From positions 1,408,001 to 1,472,000 of the forward strand of contig NZ_MVAB01000001.1 of assembly GCF_002026305.1 (NCBI RefSeq): 64,000 nucleotides of DNA. Reading direction: 5' to 3'. Shown here in pieces: positions 20,084 through 28,450 of the stretch. The stretch comes from Vagococcus martis. GTDB taxonomy: Bacteria > Bacillota > Bacilli > Lactobacillales > Vagococcaceae. Below the pieces are notes generated by a model. It did no database searches, was not told where the DNA came from, and worked only from the letters and a program-made list of their open reading frames with translations. Both the position numbers and the translations under genes were made by a program. Each line of letters starts with the position of its first letter. Positions within the stretch are counted from its first letter, which is position 1.

Positions 20084-20576
20084 TTTTAGAAAGGTCACAA
20101 AAAAAGATGTTCCAATCATATTAAAATGGTGGAATGACGGAAATGTTATGAAAGATGTTGGATTTCCACAGGGGTTGAATCTTACTCATGATGAAGTTGT
20201 TCAAAGTATTAAAGGATATCAAGAACAGCCACAAGCTAATTTTTTTGTGATTTTAGATGAAGATAAAAAAGTTATTGGCGAATTTTGTTTTAAAGTAATA
20301 AGAGAAAAGGTAGCTACATTTGATATAAAGGTTGGCGAAATAAATAATCAAGGTAAAGGATATGGTCGTCAATCAGTGTTACAAGGAATAGAATACATAA
20401 AACGGATAGAAACGATTAACTTAATTGAAATAGAGGTTTCTCCTGAAAATAGTAGAGCTATTTCGCTGTATCAGTCTATTGGATTTCATGAAGTCAAAAG
20501 ATTGCCAAATCATTGGAAAGATGGTTTGGGGAACTTACGAGATACTATTGTATATCAATTAGAAATAAAGAGGTAG
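20076..20576 (+). CDS. GNAT family N-acetyltransferase (RimJ/RimL-like)
   Basis: The 166-residue protein begins MISFRKVTKKDVPIILKWWN. GEINNQGKGYGRQSVLQGIE supplies the pyrophosphate-binding loop (about residues 88-107), followed by EVSPENSRAISLYQSIGF, typical of RimJ/RimL and aminoglycoside-type acetyltransferases. The substrate is unknown. It overlaps the upstream GNAT by 8 bp and precedes the interrupted DUF2785 gene by 7 bp, indicating an operon. Confidence 0.8.
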   Translation: MISFRKVTKKDVPIILKWWNDGNVMKDVGFPQGLNLTHDEVVQSIKGYQEQPQANFFVILDEDKKVIGEFCFKVIREKVATFDIKVGEINNQGKGYGRQSVLQGIEYIKRIETINLIEIEVSPENSRAISLYQSIGFHEVKRLPNHWKDGLGNLRDTIVYQLEIKR

Positions 20577-21135
20577 ACTATAAATGAAAGAAAAATTATT
20601 AACAAAAATTCAGTCAGAAAACGATGTATATATTGATGAAGAGATATATTGGTTAATGGATAATATCGGAAATACAGATGCTAGTATTCGTGATGATATC
20701 GTATTTAATACTTTGGCAAACGGAATAGTAGAAGGAATGTTTACTGATAAACAGTTTGTCTATATCAAAGATAAGACAATTGAGGGAAATTTAATATTTT
20801 ATCGTATAGAAGAACAATTACCATCTACTCTGACAAGAAGCTTTACCGCACTTTTAAATGGATTCATTATTCAATCCGATGGTGATTCAAAATCATCTTA
20901 CCATAATCTATTAACACATGATGAAAGAGAATATTTTTTTAATACAGCTATTATTTATTTACAAAAGGAAATAGATAAGACCGGCTATTCAGAAATATAT
21001 GGATGGGTACATGCTTTTGCTCATGGTGGGGATTATCTTAGTAATGTGATGAGTCATGATTTATTTACGGAAATTGATGTTATCAATTCATTAGAAACAA
21101 TCAAACATGTGATATATTCAGTAGAGAAACCATTT

Positions 21136-22376
21136 GGTTAATTGTAGAATCAAGTTAGCCACCCTAAAATAATAAAAAAACACCATGGTAAAAATTCATG
21201 TATCATTGAAGTATCTACCCAACAACGAAAGGAATTTTTATCATGGCGCAAATTCAGAATACCACACAAAAATTGACTTATAAACATCTTTCCTTTGAAG
21301 AAAGACAACTTATTGAAGTTTGGCATAATAGAGGTGATTCTAATAGAGCAATCGGTAAACGATTAGGTCGACACCATCAAACAATAAACAATGAGCTAAA
21401 ACGTGGTACAACAACGCAAATCAAAGAAAATAAAAAGCCTAGACAACTCTATTTTGCTGAGACAGGACAAGCTAAATATATAGAAAATAGAAAGCGTTGT
21501 GGTGCTAATTCTAAGCTAGCCAGTGCTGTTGACTTTATTAATTATGCCTGTAAACAGATTATTGATTTTAATTGGTCACCAGATGCAATTGTTGGTTTTA
21601 CCAAGTCCATGAGGACCTGGAATACACCTACTGTCTCTACTAAGACACTTTATAATTATATTGATAGTGGCTTTTTACCTATTAGAAACCATCATCTCAA
21701 GATGAAGATCAGACTCTCACCTAAAAAGAAAAGAAGTCGTAAGCATAAAAAAGAACTAGGAAAATCGATTGATGAACGACCAAGTACAGTTGATGATAGA
21801 AAAAACTTTGGTCATTGGGAAATAGATAGCGTTATTGGTTCAAAATCTAAAGATGATAATGCTATACTTACTCTTGTTGAAAGAAAAACGCGTTACATGA
21901 TCACTGTTGTTTTAGATGATCATACAGAAGAGTCTGTTTGTTATACTGTTAATCAATTAAAATCTGAGTTCGGACAAGTTAATTTTAGCAAGATGTTTCA
22001 ATCAATTACTGCTGATAATGGTAGTGAATTTAGCTCGCTTCATGATACTCTCCAACAAATAACGGATGTCTATTTTGCTCATCCTTATTCTTCTTGGGAA
22101 CGAGGTACAAATGAAAGACATAATGGTTTATTAAGACAATTTATTCCGAAAGGAACTCCAATCTGCAACTACTCAAAACAATTCATTCAACTGGCTACTG
22201 AAAAAATTAATCTTTTACCACGTAAAATCTTAAATTATAGACAACCAGCTACATTATTTTTAGAAGAAATTCAAAAGCTTAAAATCAAAACATGTTGGTA
22301 AGGATGGATTTTAATAGAATAACACAAAAAATTAGATGTTTTTACCTAGGTGGCTAACTTAATATTGCAATTTAGA
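21136..22376 (+). mobile_element. IS30-family insertion sequence with 13-bp target duplication
   Basis: A 1241-bp element with imperfect 28-bp terminal inverted repeats (21136-21163 and 22349-22376) that share the inner sequence AAGTTAGCCACC. It is flanked by the direct repeat AGAGAAACCATTT (21123-21135 and 22377-22389), whose fusion restores the disrupted reading frame. It contains one transposase gene. Confidence 0.9.
21243..22301 (+). CDS. IS30-family transposase
   Basis: The 352-residue protein has an N-terminal HTH (YKHLSFEERQLIEVWHNRG and AIGKRLGRHHQTINNELKRG). The DDE catalytic core follows: first Asp in NFGHWEIDSVIGSKSKDDN, second Asp in ITADNGSEFSS, Glu in SWERGTNERHNGLLRQFIPK. These are diagnostic of IS30. 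Its ATG follows GAAAGGAATTTTTATC. Confidence 0.95.
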   Translation: MAQIQNTTQKLTYKHLSFEERQLIEVWHNRGDSNRAIGKRLGRHHQTINNELKRGTTTQIKENKKPRQLYFAETGQAKYIENRKRCGANSKLASAVDFINYACKQIIDFNWSPDAIVGFTKSMRTWNTPTVSTKTLYNYIDSGFLPIRNHHLKMKIRLSPKKKRSRKHKKELGKSIDERPSTVDDRKNFGHWEIDSVIGSKSKDDNAILTLVERKTRYMITVVLDDHTEESVCYTVNQLKSEFGQVNFSKMFQSITADNGSEFSSLHDTLQQITDVYFAHPYSSWERGTNERHNGLLRQFIPKGTPICNYSKQFIQLATEKINLLPRKILNYRQPATLFLEEIQKLKIKTCW

Positions 22377-22740
22377 AGAGAAACCATTTATAGACGAAGA
22401 AGAAAAACGTATAGCACATGCGATTTATATAGGAATAAAACACAAAAAAATATCAAGTAACCTCTTTATAAATTGGATGAAAAGCTTTGAATTTCCTTTG
22501 GAGAATAATTCGGATTTTTATCAATTAGCAGTATTCAAAAATATGTTAGCTTATGTTTATTTTCATTGTATGAATGACGGATGTTTAGATAGAGAGATAG
22601 AACAAGCACTTTTATGCTATTTAAAGCAGTATTAATGGGTTGATGCCTAGTAAAATTCACTCTAAATAAAAAAGGTGACTGACAAAGAAATTTAATTTGT
22701 TATATTAAAATGATACATATTACATAAAGGGGAGAATAAA

Positions 22741-23193
22741 ATGGACATTATGAATATTAGGGATAATCCTACATTCATAAACCAAGCTTCAGAGTGGTTT
22801 AGTAGTAAATGGGGAGTACCTGTAGATAGTTACAAAGAGAGCATGGCAGAATGTATCGATTACCCTAGAAGTCAGACACAGTGGTATGTTGTTAGGATGA
22901 AAGGCAAAATCATAGCAGGTGCTGGGGTGATTGAAAATGATTTTCACAATAGAAAAGATTTGACACCAAACCTTTGTGCTTTATACGTTGAGGAAAGTCA
23001 TCGGTCTAAGGGGCTCGCAGGAAAAATTTTGAACCATATAGTAAATGACATGAATGATTTAGGTTTTACAACGCTCTATTTAATCACAGATCACACGACG
23101 TTTTATGAAAAGTATGACTGGGTTTATTATTGTGCTGTCCAAGAAGAAGAAACAAACGATTCTGTAAGAATGTACCGTCATGATACGCCATAA
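22741..23193 (+). CDS. GNAT family N-acetyltransferase
   Basis: A 150-residue GNAT with CALYVEESHRSKGLAGKILN as the acetyl-CoA-binding segment (about residues 79-98) and TTFYEKYDWVYYC near the C terminus. The N-terminal EWFSSKWGVPVDSYKESM is shared by a family of short acetyltransferases in Firmicutes. The ATG follows AAAGGGGAGAATAAA. First gene of a three-gene run with the FlaR-like kinase and another GNAT. Confidence 0.82.
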   Translation: MDIMNIRDNPTFINQASEWFSSKWGVPVDSYKESMAECIDYPRSQTQWYVVRMKGKIIAGAGVIENDFHNRKDLTPNLCALYVEESHRSKGLAGKILNHIVNDMNDLGFTTLYLITDHTTFYEKYDWVYYCAVQEEETNDSVRMYRHDTP

Positions 23194-23208
23194 ATAAGGA
23201 GGTTTTTC

Positions 23209-23721
23209 ATGAAAAAAATAATGATTATCGGTTCACCTGGTACCGGTAAAAGCACACTTGGTCGCCAATTAGAAGATACATTATCAATCAAGCTATATCA
23301 CTTAGATAAATTGTTTTGGAAACCTCATTGGGAGATGAGTACAAAGCATGAGCAACAAACTATTCTATCAGATATCGTGGAGAAAGAATTTTGGATTATT
23401 GATGGAAACTATAGTAGTACGTTAGACATCAGAATGAAACAAGCAGATACTATTATTTATTTGAAGAAAGCGAGATTAGTTTGTTTGTATCAAGTTTTGA
23501 AGCGAGTGATTAAATATCGTGGGACAACTAGACCTGATATGCAGGAGGATTGTCCTGAAAAAATAAATATAGAATTTATAAAATGGATATGGCACTTTCC
23601 TAAAAACCACGAGCCATTGATAGATGAGTATCTTAATCAATTGACTCATAAACAAACTTTAATCAAATTAACAAATAAAAAAGAAATAACAATTTTTTTA
23701 AACACCTTAGGAAGGGGATGA
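23209..23721 (+). CDS. P-loop kinase-like protein, FlaR/topology-modulation family
   Basis: A 170-residue P-loop NTPase opening MKKIMIIGSPGTGKSTLGRQ (Walker A at residues 8-15), followed by KLYHLDKLFWKPHW and WIIDGNYSSTLDIRMKQADTI. This arrangement is typical of proteins annotated as DNA topology modulation protein FlaR, which are structurally adenylate-kinase/shikimate-kinase-like. The true substrate is unknown. GGAGGTTTTTC precedes the ATG, and a GNAT gene starts 4 bp after its stop. Confidence 0.82.
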   Translation: MKKIMIIGSPGTGKSTLGRQLEDTLSIKLYHLDKLFWKPHWEMSTKHEQQTILSDIVEKEFWIIDGNYSSTLDIRMKQADTIIYLKKARLVCLYQVLKRVIKYRGTTRPDMQEDCPEKINIEFIKWIWHFPKNHEPLIDEYLNQLTHKQTLIKLTNKKEITIFLNTLGRG

Positions 23722-23725
23722 CAAC

Positions 23726-24253
23726 ATGATATTAATTAAACCAACGAGTGAATGGACACAAGCTATTTTAGATTATAAAACGGAATTTTTAAGTCAGTCG
23801 GGTGTGAATTGGATAGACGGGTCAAGTGGGTTATCTGATTTTATCAATATATCAGATTGGTTAGATCATCTTATATTATATGAATCCAACGAAACAATTC
23901 CTAATCCGGATTTTGTTACTGGAGAGCAGTATCTATTTATTAGAGAAACCGACCGAAAAATTGTGGGGATGATTCATTTTAGACATGAGCTGAATGAGTA
24001 TTTGTTTCATTATGGTGGGCACATTGGTTATTCAGTCGCCCCGTCTGAAAGAAAAAAAGGCTATGCAAGTCGAATGCTTAAAGAGATGTTAGTAGAGAAA
24101 AAGGGATGTTCGAATAAAAAATTACTGATTACTTGTAATGATGATAATATCGAATCAGCCAAAGTGATTGAACATAATGGAGGAATACTTGAAAATAAAT
24201 TATTAGATGAATCGGACAATCAGTTAGTCAGAAGATATTGGATAGATAATTAA
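23726..24253 (+). CDS. GNAT family N-acetyltransferase
   Basis: A 175-residue acetyltransferase. GHIGYSVAPSERKKGYASRM (about residues 96-115) is a clear GNAT acetyl-CoA loop, followed by LLITCNDDNIESAKVIEHNG, a common motif in the PhnO/YvbK-like subgroup. The ATG follows GGAAGGGGATGACAAC. It closes the three-gene run and converges on the TmrB-like gene, with a shared terminator between them. Confidence 0.83.
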   Translation: MILIKPTSEWTQAILDYKTEFLSQSGVNWIDGSSGLSDFINISDWLDHLILYESNETIPNPDFVTGEQYLFIRETDRKIVGMIHFRHELNEYLFHYGGHIGYSVAPSERKKGYASRMLKEMLVEKKGCSNKKLLITCNDDNIESAKVIEHNGGILENKLLDESDNQLVRRYWIDN

Positions 24254-24256
24254 AAA

Positions 24257-24291
24257 AACAGCAGTGGATAACTGACATTACCTCTGCTGTT
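24257..24291. terminator. bidirectional terminator between convergent genes
   Basis: AACAGCAGTGG pairs with CCTCTGCTGTT, with an A run on one side and TTCTATTTTTTT on the other, so it can act on both strands. It overlaps the last codons of the minus-strand TmrB-like gene. Confidence 0.7.
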
Positions 24292-24796
24292 CTATTTTTT
24301 TAATGATGTCAGATAAGACTTCTTTTATTGGTCTCGCATCATTCATTATTTTATCGTCTTGTGGAAATGTATTAAACGCTTCTAGTATCTCATCGACTTT
24401 ACTCTCGCCCCATTCAATTAGTGCTTTAGGACGTTCTTGGAGTCTTGAAATAATGGTTTCTTTTGATACATCGAGTTGAATATGACAGACTGGTATATTT
24501 TCTTCACGTAACTTTCCAAGAATTTCAGAAACAGCTTCTGTTTTGTAAATCGTCATGGGCACAATGATGTCCCCCTCGTATTCTTGATAAATTTTTTTAA
24601 GAAGATAAACATTCCACTGACGCCATTCCGGATAATACTGAAAATCACTTTTTTGCATACTAATCGGCAAATTTGAACGAAAAAGATCACCAATATTTTC
24701 TGGATCATACAAAAAAGAAGGTTGAATCTGTTTAATTAATTCAGTAGCCACTGTTGTTTTACCTGCGCCAAATGCCCCGTTTATCCATATAATCAT
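24278..24796 (-). CDS. TmrB-like P-loop ATPase
   Basis: A 172-residue protein beginning MIIWINGAFGAGKTTVATEL, with Walker A at residues 7-14. LYDPENIGDLFRSNLP and DIIVPMTIYK follow, the arrangement seen in the family that includes the tunicamycin-resistance protein TmrB. A predicted ATP-dependent kinase-like enzyme; whether it confers any resistance cannot be judged. It stands alone on the minus strand between the GNAT run and the racemase operon. Confidence 0.78.
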   Translation of the reverse strand: MIIWINGAFGAGKTTVATELIKQIQPSFLYDPENIGDLFRSNLPISMQKSDFQYYPEWRQWNVYLLKKIYQEYEGDIIVPMTIYKTEAVSEILGKLREENIPVCHIQLDVSKETIISRLQERPKALIEWGESKVDEILEAFNTFPQDDKIMNDARPIKEVLSDIIKKIEQQR

Positions 24797-25002
24797 AATA
24801 ATTAATCTCCATTCAATTGTTTTGTTAAATATATCATGGTAGACGGATAAAGTACAAATAATGAATAAAACTAAACCTGTTAATCTATCTATGTATGATT
24901 AAGGGATAAGTCAATCAGTTAGTTTGAACAAAAAAGGTATGATAAATGATTGTTTTGCACATAGTATTTTGTTACTGAAAGGATTATAATTTGGAAAACG
25001 CT

Positions 25003-25026
25003 ATCACAAAAAGGTTTGTGATTTTT
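25003..25026 (+). promoter_or_regulatory. terminator-like hairpin ahead of the racemase operon
   Basis: ATCACAAA and TTTGTGAT form a perfect 8-bp stem with a four-base loop, followed by TTTT, 19 bp before the ATG at 25045. It could be a leader attenuator or a protein-binding operator. Nothing else was recognised in the 200 bp between the TmrB-like gene and this operon. Confidence 0.5.
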
Positions 25027-25044
25027 GAAAGAGGGATTAGGGTA

Positions 25045-25962
25045 ATGAACGAGTTTAAAATCGCGGCAACGGGTGTCTCAATGAACTATATGCCACAGTA
25101 TTTAGCGCAAGAATGTGGTTTTTTTAAAGAGGAAGGTGTAGATGTAACAAGTTACACTCCAACTCCTTGGGTAGATGGATTAGATGATATTAACAAAGCG
25201 GAGGCTGATGTTCTTTTAGGTGGTATTTGGGTTCCTATTATGTATCACAATCATATCAAAGATTATGTCTCTGTCGCAAAGATTGCATCAAAATGCCCAT
25301 TGTTTATCGTATCAAGAGAAAAAGTTGATTCTTTTTCATGGACGGCTATGGAAAATAAACGCGTATTAGTATCTGGTGGTGATGGTGCGAGTCATTATGT
25401 CGCAGCATTAGGAAGTGCTAAAAAAGGAGGAGCGAATGTAGAGACCATTCGTTTTGTTCATGATTTTTCCACCTCTATGTTATGTGAGTTATTTGAGGGT
25501 GGGTTTGGTGATTTTATCGTCTTACAACCTGATGTTGCACACTCAATGATTGCAAGAGGTAAAGGGTATTTTTATAAAAACTTGACGGAAAATGATGAAA
25601 AAATTCCTTGGAGTGTTTACTACACATTACCTGAAACGATCGCAAAAGACCAAGATAAATTCAATCGATTTGTTGCGGGATTACAAAAGGGAACGACCTA
25701 TTTATTGGAAAATGGTGGGGAAGTATGTCGCCCGATTATTGAAAGGTTTTGGCCACATATGTCTGTTGATGAAGGGGTTAACACGATTGATACATTTATC
25801 AAACAAGGCATGTGGACCCCTAGCGTTAAAATTGAAGAACGTGAATTAGAAACATGGCAAGCCGATTTAGTGTTAGGAGATTTAATTGATGAACCCATTT
25901 CTTATAACCAGTTGGTTGATAACAAACCTTTTGAAGCAATGAAAAAACAAGGAGGTATGTAG
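25045..25962 (+). CDS. NMT1/SsuA-type substrate-binding-fold protein lacking a signal peptide
   Basis: From ATG 25045 the 305-residue protein begins MNEFKIAATGVSMNYMPQYL, i.e. directly with the first strand of the NMT1/ThiY/SsuA fold, and contains VLLGGIWVPIMYH, RVLVSGGDGASHYVAAL and FIVLQPDVAHSMI. No signal peptide or lipobox is visible, and no ABC permease or ATPase is nearby. A TTG at 24991 would add 18 residues but would place a terminator-like hairpin inside the gene. It is followed by a hydantoin-racemase-like gene and a DAACS transporter, so it may be a cytoplasmic binding protein or an enzyme built on this fold. Confidence 0.7.
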   Translation: MNEFKIAATGVSMNYMPQYLAQECGFFKEEGVDVTSYTPTPWVDGLDDINKAEADVLLGGIWVPIMYHNHIKDYVSVAKIASKCPLFIVSREKVDSFSWTAMENKRVLVSGGDGASHYVAALGSAKKGGANVETIRFVHDFSTSMLCELFEGGFGDFIVLQPDVAHSMIARGKGYFYKNLTENDEKIPWSVYYTLPETIAKDQDKFNRFVAGLQKGTTYLLENGGEVCRPIIERFWPHMSVDEGVNTIDTFIKQGMWTPSVKIEERELETWQADLVLGDLIDEPISYNQLVDNKPFEAMKKQGGM

Positions 25963-25967
25963 ATATT

Positions 25968-26702
25968 ATGAAAATAATGGTAGCTAATCCAAATAGTAAT
26001 AAAGAATTAACAGATGTATTGATGGAATCGGCACGACGAGATATCAGAGATTCATCTGTGGAACTCATTCCATTTACCAATCCCTTAGGGTCGAAACATA
26101 TTGATTCAGTTTTTGGAGATTATCAATCAGTATGGTCATTTGTTCGCGAAATATTAAAAGAAATTGATGAGGTAAAACCAGATGCTGTCGTGTTGGCAGG
26201 ATTTGGGAATTTTGGCATGTTTGCACTGAAAGAAGCGTTGTCTATCCCAGTTATTCCAATAGCTGAGGCGTCACAAATGATTGCACCAATGCTTGGACAT
26301 CGCTACTCTGTTTTAACTGTATTTAATCAAAATATTCCCTATCAAGAAGATTTAACTCGTTTGTTTGGGATAGAGTCTCGTTTAGCTTCTGTCCGTGGAA
26401 TCGAAATGAATACAGATATTGTTGAAACGACAGACACGACGAAAGCGTCTCTTGAATACACCATTGATAAATTAATTCATGAAGATGGTGCAGAAGTTGT
26501 CGTATTAGGTGGAGCGAGATTTGCACCTTATGCTCAAATGTTGAGTGACAAATTTAATATACCAGTAATTGATCCGGTCGCTGTATCTGTTAAATTAGCC
26601 ATTCTGTTTGTTGAAAGTGGATTGTCTCAAAGTAAGATAAGAAAATTCAATCAACCGCCACAACCATTAGCTAATTATTTTGTTGGTAAAGAAGGGGAGT
26701 AA
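25968..26702 (+). CDS. hydantoin/allantoin racemase-like protein (Asp/Glu racemase superfamily)
   Basis: The 244-residue protein opens MKIMVANPNSNKELTDVLME, the typical N terminus of hydantoin and allantoin racemases. It lacks an obvious first catalytic Cys: VLAGFGNFGMFALKEAL occupies the place where related enzymes carry a (G/A)C(F/N)-like motif, and VVLGGARFAPYAQML replaces the second (usually LGCA or similar). GGAGGT precedes the ATG by 11 nt. In an operon with a binding-protein-like gene and a dicarboxylate-type transporter. A role in ureide or hydantoin use fits the allC/gcl cluster 10 kb away but is inference. Confidence 0.72.
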   Translation: MKIMVANPNSNKELTDVLMESARRDIRDSSVELIPFTNPLGSKHIDSVFGDYQSVWSFVREILKEIDEVKPDAVVLAGFGNFGMFALKEALSIPVIPIAEASQMIAPMLGHRYSVLTVFNQNIPYQEDLTRLFGIESRLASVRGIEMNTDIVETTDTTKASLEYTIDKLIHEDGAEVVVLGGARFAPYAQMLSDKFNIPVIDPVAVSVKLAILFVESGLSQSKIRKFNQPPQPLANYFVGKEGE

Positions 26703-26709
26703 CGAAAAG

Positions 26710-27936
26710 ATGTTAGAAAAAATAAAAAATTCAAGCCTATCTATGCGTATTGTCGTTGGATCGATTATTGGGATACTCATTGGTTTTGCTTTTGGCGAGA
26801 GCACGGCCAATATCCAATTTTTAGGTGATATTTTCCTACGTTCAGTGAAAATGTGCGTGCCACTTCTTATTTTTTGTTCAATAGTGGAAGCAAGTGCCTC
26901 TTTGCCTTTGCAAGAATTAAAATCAGTTGGCTTTAAAACATTAGGTGTATTTTTCGTGAGTACATCACTATCAGCTGTTTTATCAGTTATTGTCGCAAAA
27001 TTTTTTCCACCAGTATTAAATATTACTGTTCCTGGAAAAGGTGCTTATGAAGGTGCAGCAGGAAGCGAGAGTATCCAAGAAACGCTGGTAAATTTTATCC
27101 CAGATAATGCAGTTGCAGCTCTAGCAAATGGTACGATTGTTCAAATTATTATATTTGCCGCATTGTTTGGAATTTCAGTTAATATATTGAAAGAGAATAA
27201 CCCAGCCGTTAATAGTGTGTATGAATTTACATTAGGATTAAGAAAAGTTATTATGCAAATTGTGACAATCGTTATGATCTATGCCCCAATTGGTATTTCG
27301 GCTATGATTGCAGGGGTTATTGGAACGAGTGGAGTGAGTGCCCTAGCATCATTGGGTCAAATTTTATTGTTGGTTAGTGTTGTAGATATTTTATTTTTTG
27401 CTGCGTACACATTATATATGTCAGTGAGATATAAATTAAATATTGTCCAATTATTAAAAAACAGTTCAAGCATTATATTAATGGCATTTACTACAACCTC
27501 CTCAGCAGTCACTTTGCCAGTTGCTTTGAATGAAGTACCAAATAAAATGGGTGTTAAGGAAAGAATTTCTGATTTTGTGTTGCCACTTGGAAATGCTTTG
27601 AATACAAATGGTGCCCCAATTTCCAATATCTTATCAGCAGTTGCTTGTGCATCTATTTTTGATATAGAATTTACTACATCAAAATTAATTTTACTAGGTG
27701 TATTTGCCATCGTCGCATCATTTGGTAATCCAGGTGTTCCTGGCGGTGGGATTGTCTCAATGGCCATTGTGTTCCAAATGATTGGAATACCAGTTGAGGG
27801 AGTAGCAGTCTTTGCGGGATTAGATTATTTTTACTCATTAACACGCGCTCCATTAAATGTGATGGGGAATGTGTATTCATCAATTATTGTTAGCAATAAA
27901 TTAGATGAATTTGATAAGAACGTTTTTAATGCTTAA
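26710..27936 (+). CDS. dicarboxylate/amino acid:cation symporter (DAACS family)
   Basis: The 408-residue protein from ATG 26710 (behind AAGGGGAG) is a polytopic membrane protein. It has family landmarks: FLRSVKMCVPLLIF in TM2, FIPDNAVAALANG, the serine-rich TTTSSAVTLPVAL in hairpin HP1, NALNTNGAPI in TM7, and VPGGGIVSMAI in HP2. These identify a GltP/GltT/DctA-type Na+- or H+-coupled symporter. The non-canonical NTNGAPI and the racemase neighbour suggest a substrate other than glutamate, perhaps a ureide or carbamoyl compound. Confidence 0.85.
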   Translation: MLEKIKNSSLSMRIVVGSIIGILIGFAFGESTANIQFLGDIFLRSVKMCVPLLIFCSIVEASASLPLQELKSVGFKTLGVFFVSTSLSAVLSVIVAKFFPPVLNITVPGKGAYEGAAGSESIQETLVNFIPDNAVAALANGTIVQIIIFAALFGISVNILKENNPAVNSVYEFTLGLRKVIMQIVTIVMIYAPIGISAMIAGVIGTSGVSALASLGQILLLVSVVDILFFAAYTLYMSVRYKLNIVQLLKNSSSIILMAFTTTSSAVTLPVALNEVPNKMGVKERISDFVLPLGNALNTNGAPISNILSAVACASIFDIEFTTSKLILLGVFAIVASFGNPGVPGGGIVSMAIVFQMIGIPVEGVAVFAGLDYFYSLTRAPLNVMGNVYSSIIVSNKLDEFDKNVFNA

Positions 27937-27973
27937 AGTTGTAAGAATTTTTTTCATAAAAGGAGGTGTAAAA

Positions 27974-28204
27974 ATGAATAAAAAAACAAAAAATTTACTC
28001 ACTATAATAGCAGTGTCAATAGTAACTTTGTTTACAGGTAGCATAGTATACGCAAATGCCATGCCACATTATCAATATCAAGACGATACTACCTCTTGGA
28101 ATCAAAAAGAGGAAAGAAGAGACAATTTCCATAATGAGAATGCTAGACAGACAGAACGAAGAAATAACTGTCATCAAATGATGGATTTTGATGGTTATAA
28201 ATAA
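27974..28204 (+). CDS. small secreted protein, hypothetical
   Basis: A 76-residue protein whose ATG follows AAAAGGAGGTG. It has a classical signal peptide (MNKKTKNLLTIIAVSIVTLF, then TGSIVYANA) and a short, very hydrophilic mature part rich in Glu, Arg, Asn, Gln and His (NQKEERRDNFHNENARQ). No family recognised. It follows the transporter by 37 bp and may be read with it. Confidence 0.6.
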   Translation: MNKKTKNLLTIIAVSIVTLFTGSIVYANAMPHYQYQDDTTSWNQKEERRDNFHNENARQTERRNNCHQMMDFDGYK

Positions 28205-28450
28205 AGTACTAATAGAAACATTAAGTTAATCACTTAATTGAAAACCCCTAAATACAACTCAATTAAATTGGAGTGATCTTTAAAAGTTATACTGTTAAGG
28301 AGTTGAGAAATCGTCTCTTTGTCTAATTGGACTTATGAGTAAAATTTTTAAGATGATGAGACTTTTGGGTCAGCCTCGTTTTTAGTACACAAAAACATGT
28401 GTTATCCGTTAGAATGAAATTGCGAAACAACAATCTAAGGAGGATACCAC
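28205..28450. repeat. IS debris with a solo IS1182-type end (28358-28377)
   Basis: No gene is visible in this 246-bp stretch. At 28358-28377 it contains GAGACTTTTGGGTCAGCCTC, identical to the right end of the IS1182 element at 19575-19594. There is no matching left end nearby and no transposase. The sequence right of it leads into the first ISL3 transposase, so an older element appears truncated here. The 5' boundary of that ISL3 element could not be fixed. Confidence 0.6.

Larger units (their letters stand above)
20584..22635 (+). pseudogene. DUF2785 family protein split by an IS30 element
   Basis: The first part (20584-21135) encodes 184 residues with VHAFAHGGDYLSNVMSHDLF, a hallmark of DUF2785. 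It is broken at VEKPF by an IS30-type element; the frame would otherwise stop three codons later. The second part (22390-22635) resumes exactly in frame as IDEEEKRIAHAIYIGIK and ends NDGCLDREIEQALLCYLKQY. Removing the element and one copy of the 13-bp duplication restores a protein of 265 residues, the family's usual size. The absence of other lesions suggests a recent insertion. Function of the family unknown. Confidence 0.88.

Noticed and set aside
27357-27767. 136-codon open frame on the minus strand
   Set aside because: Antisense shadow of the DAACS transporter gene; no ribosome site and no sensible composition.
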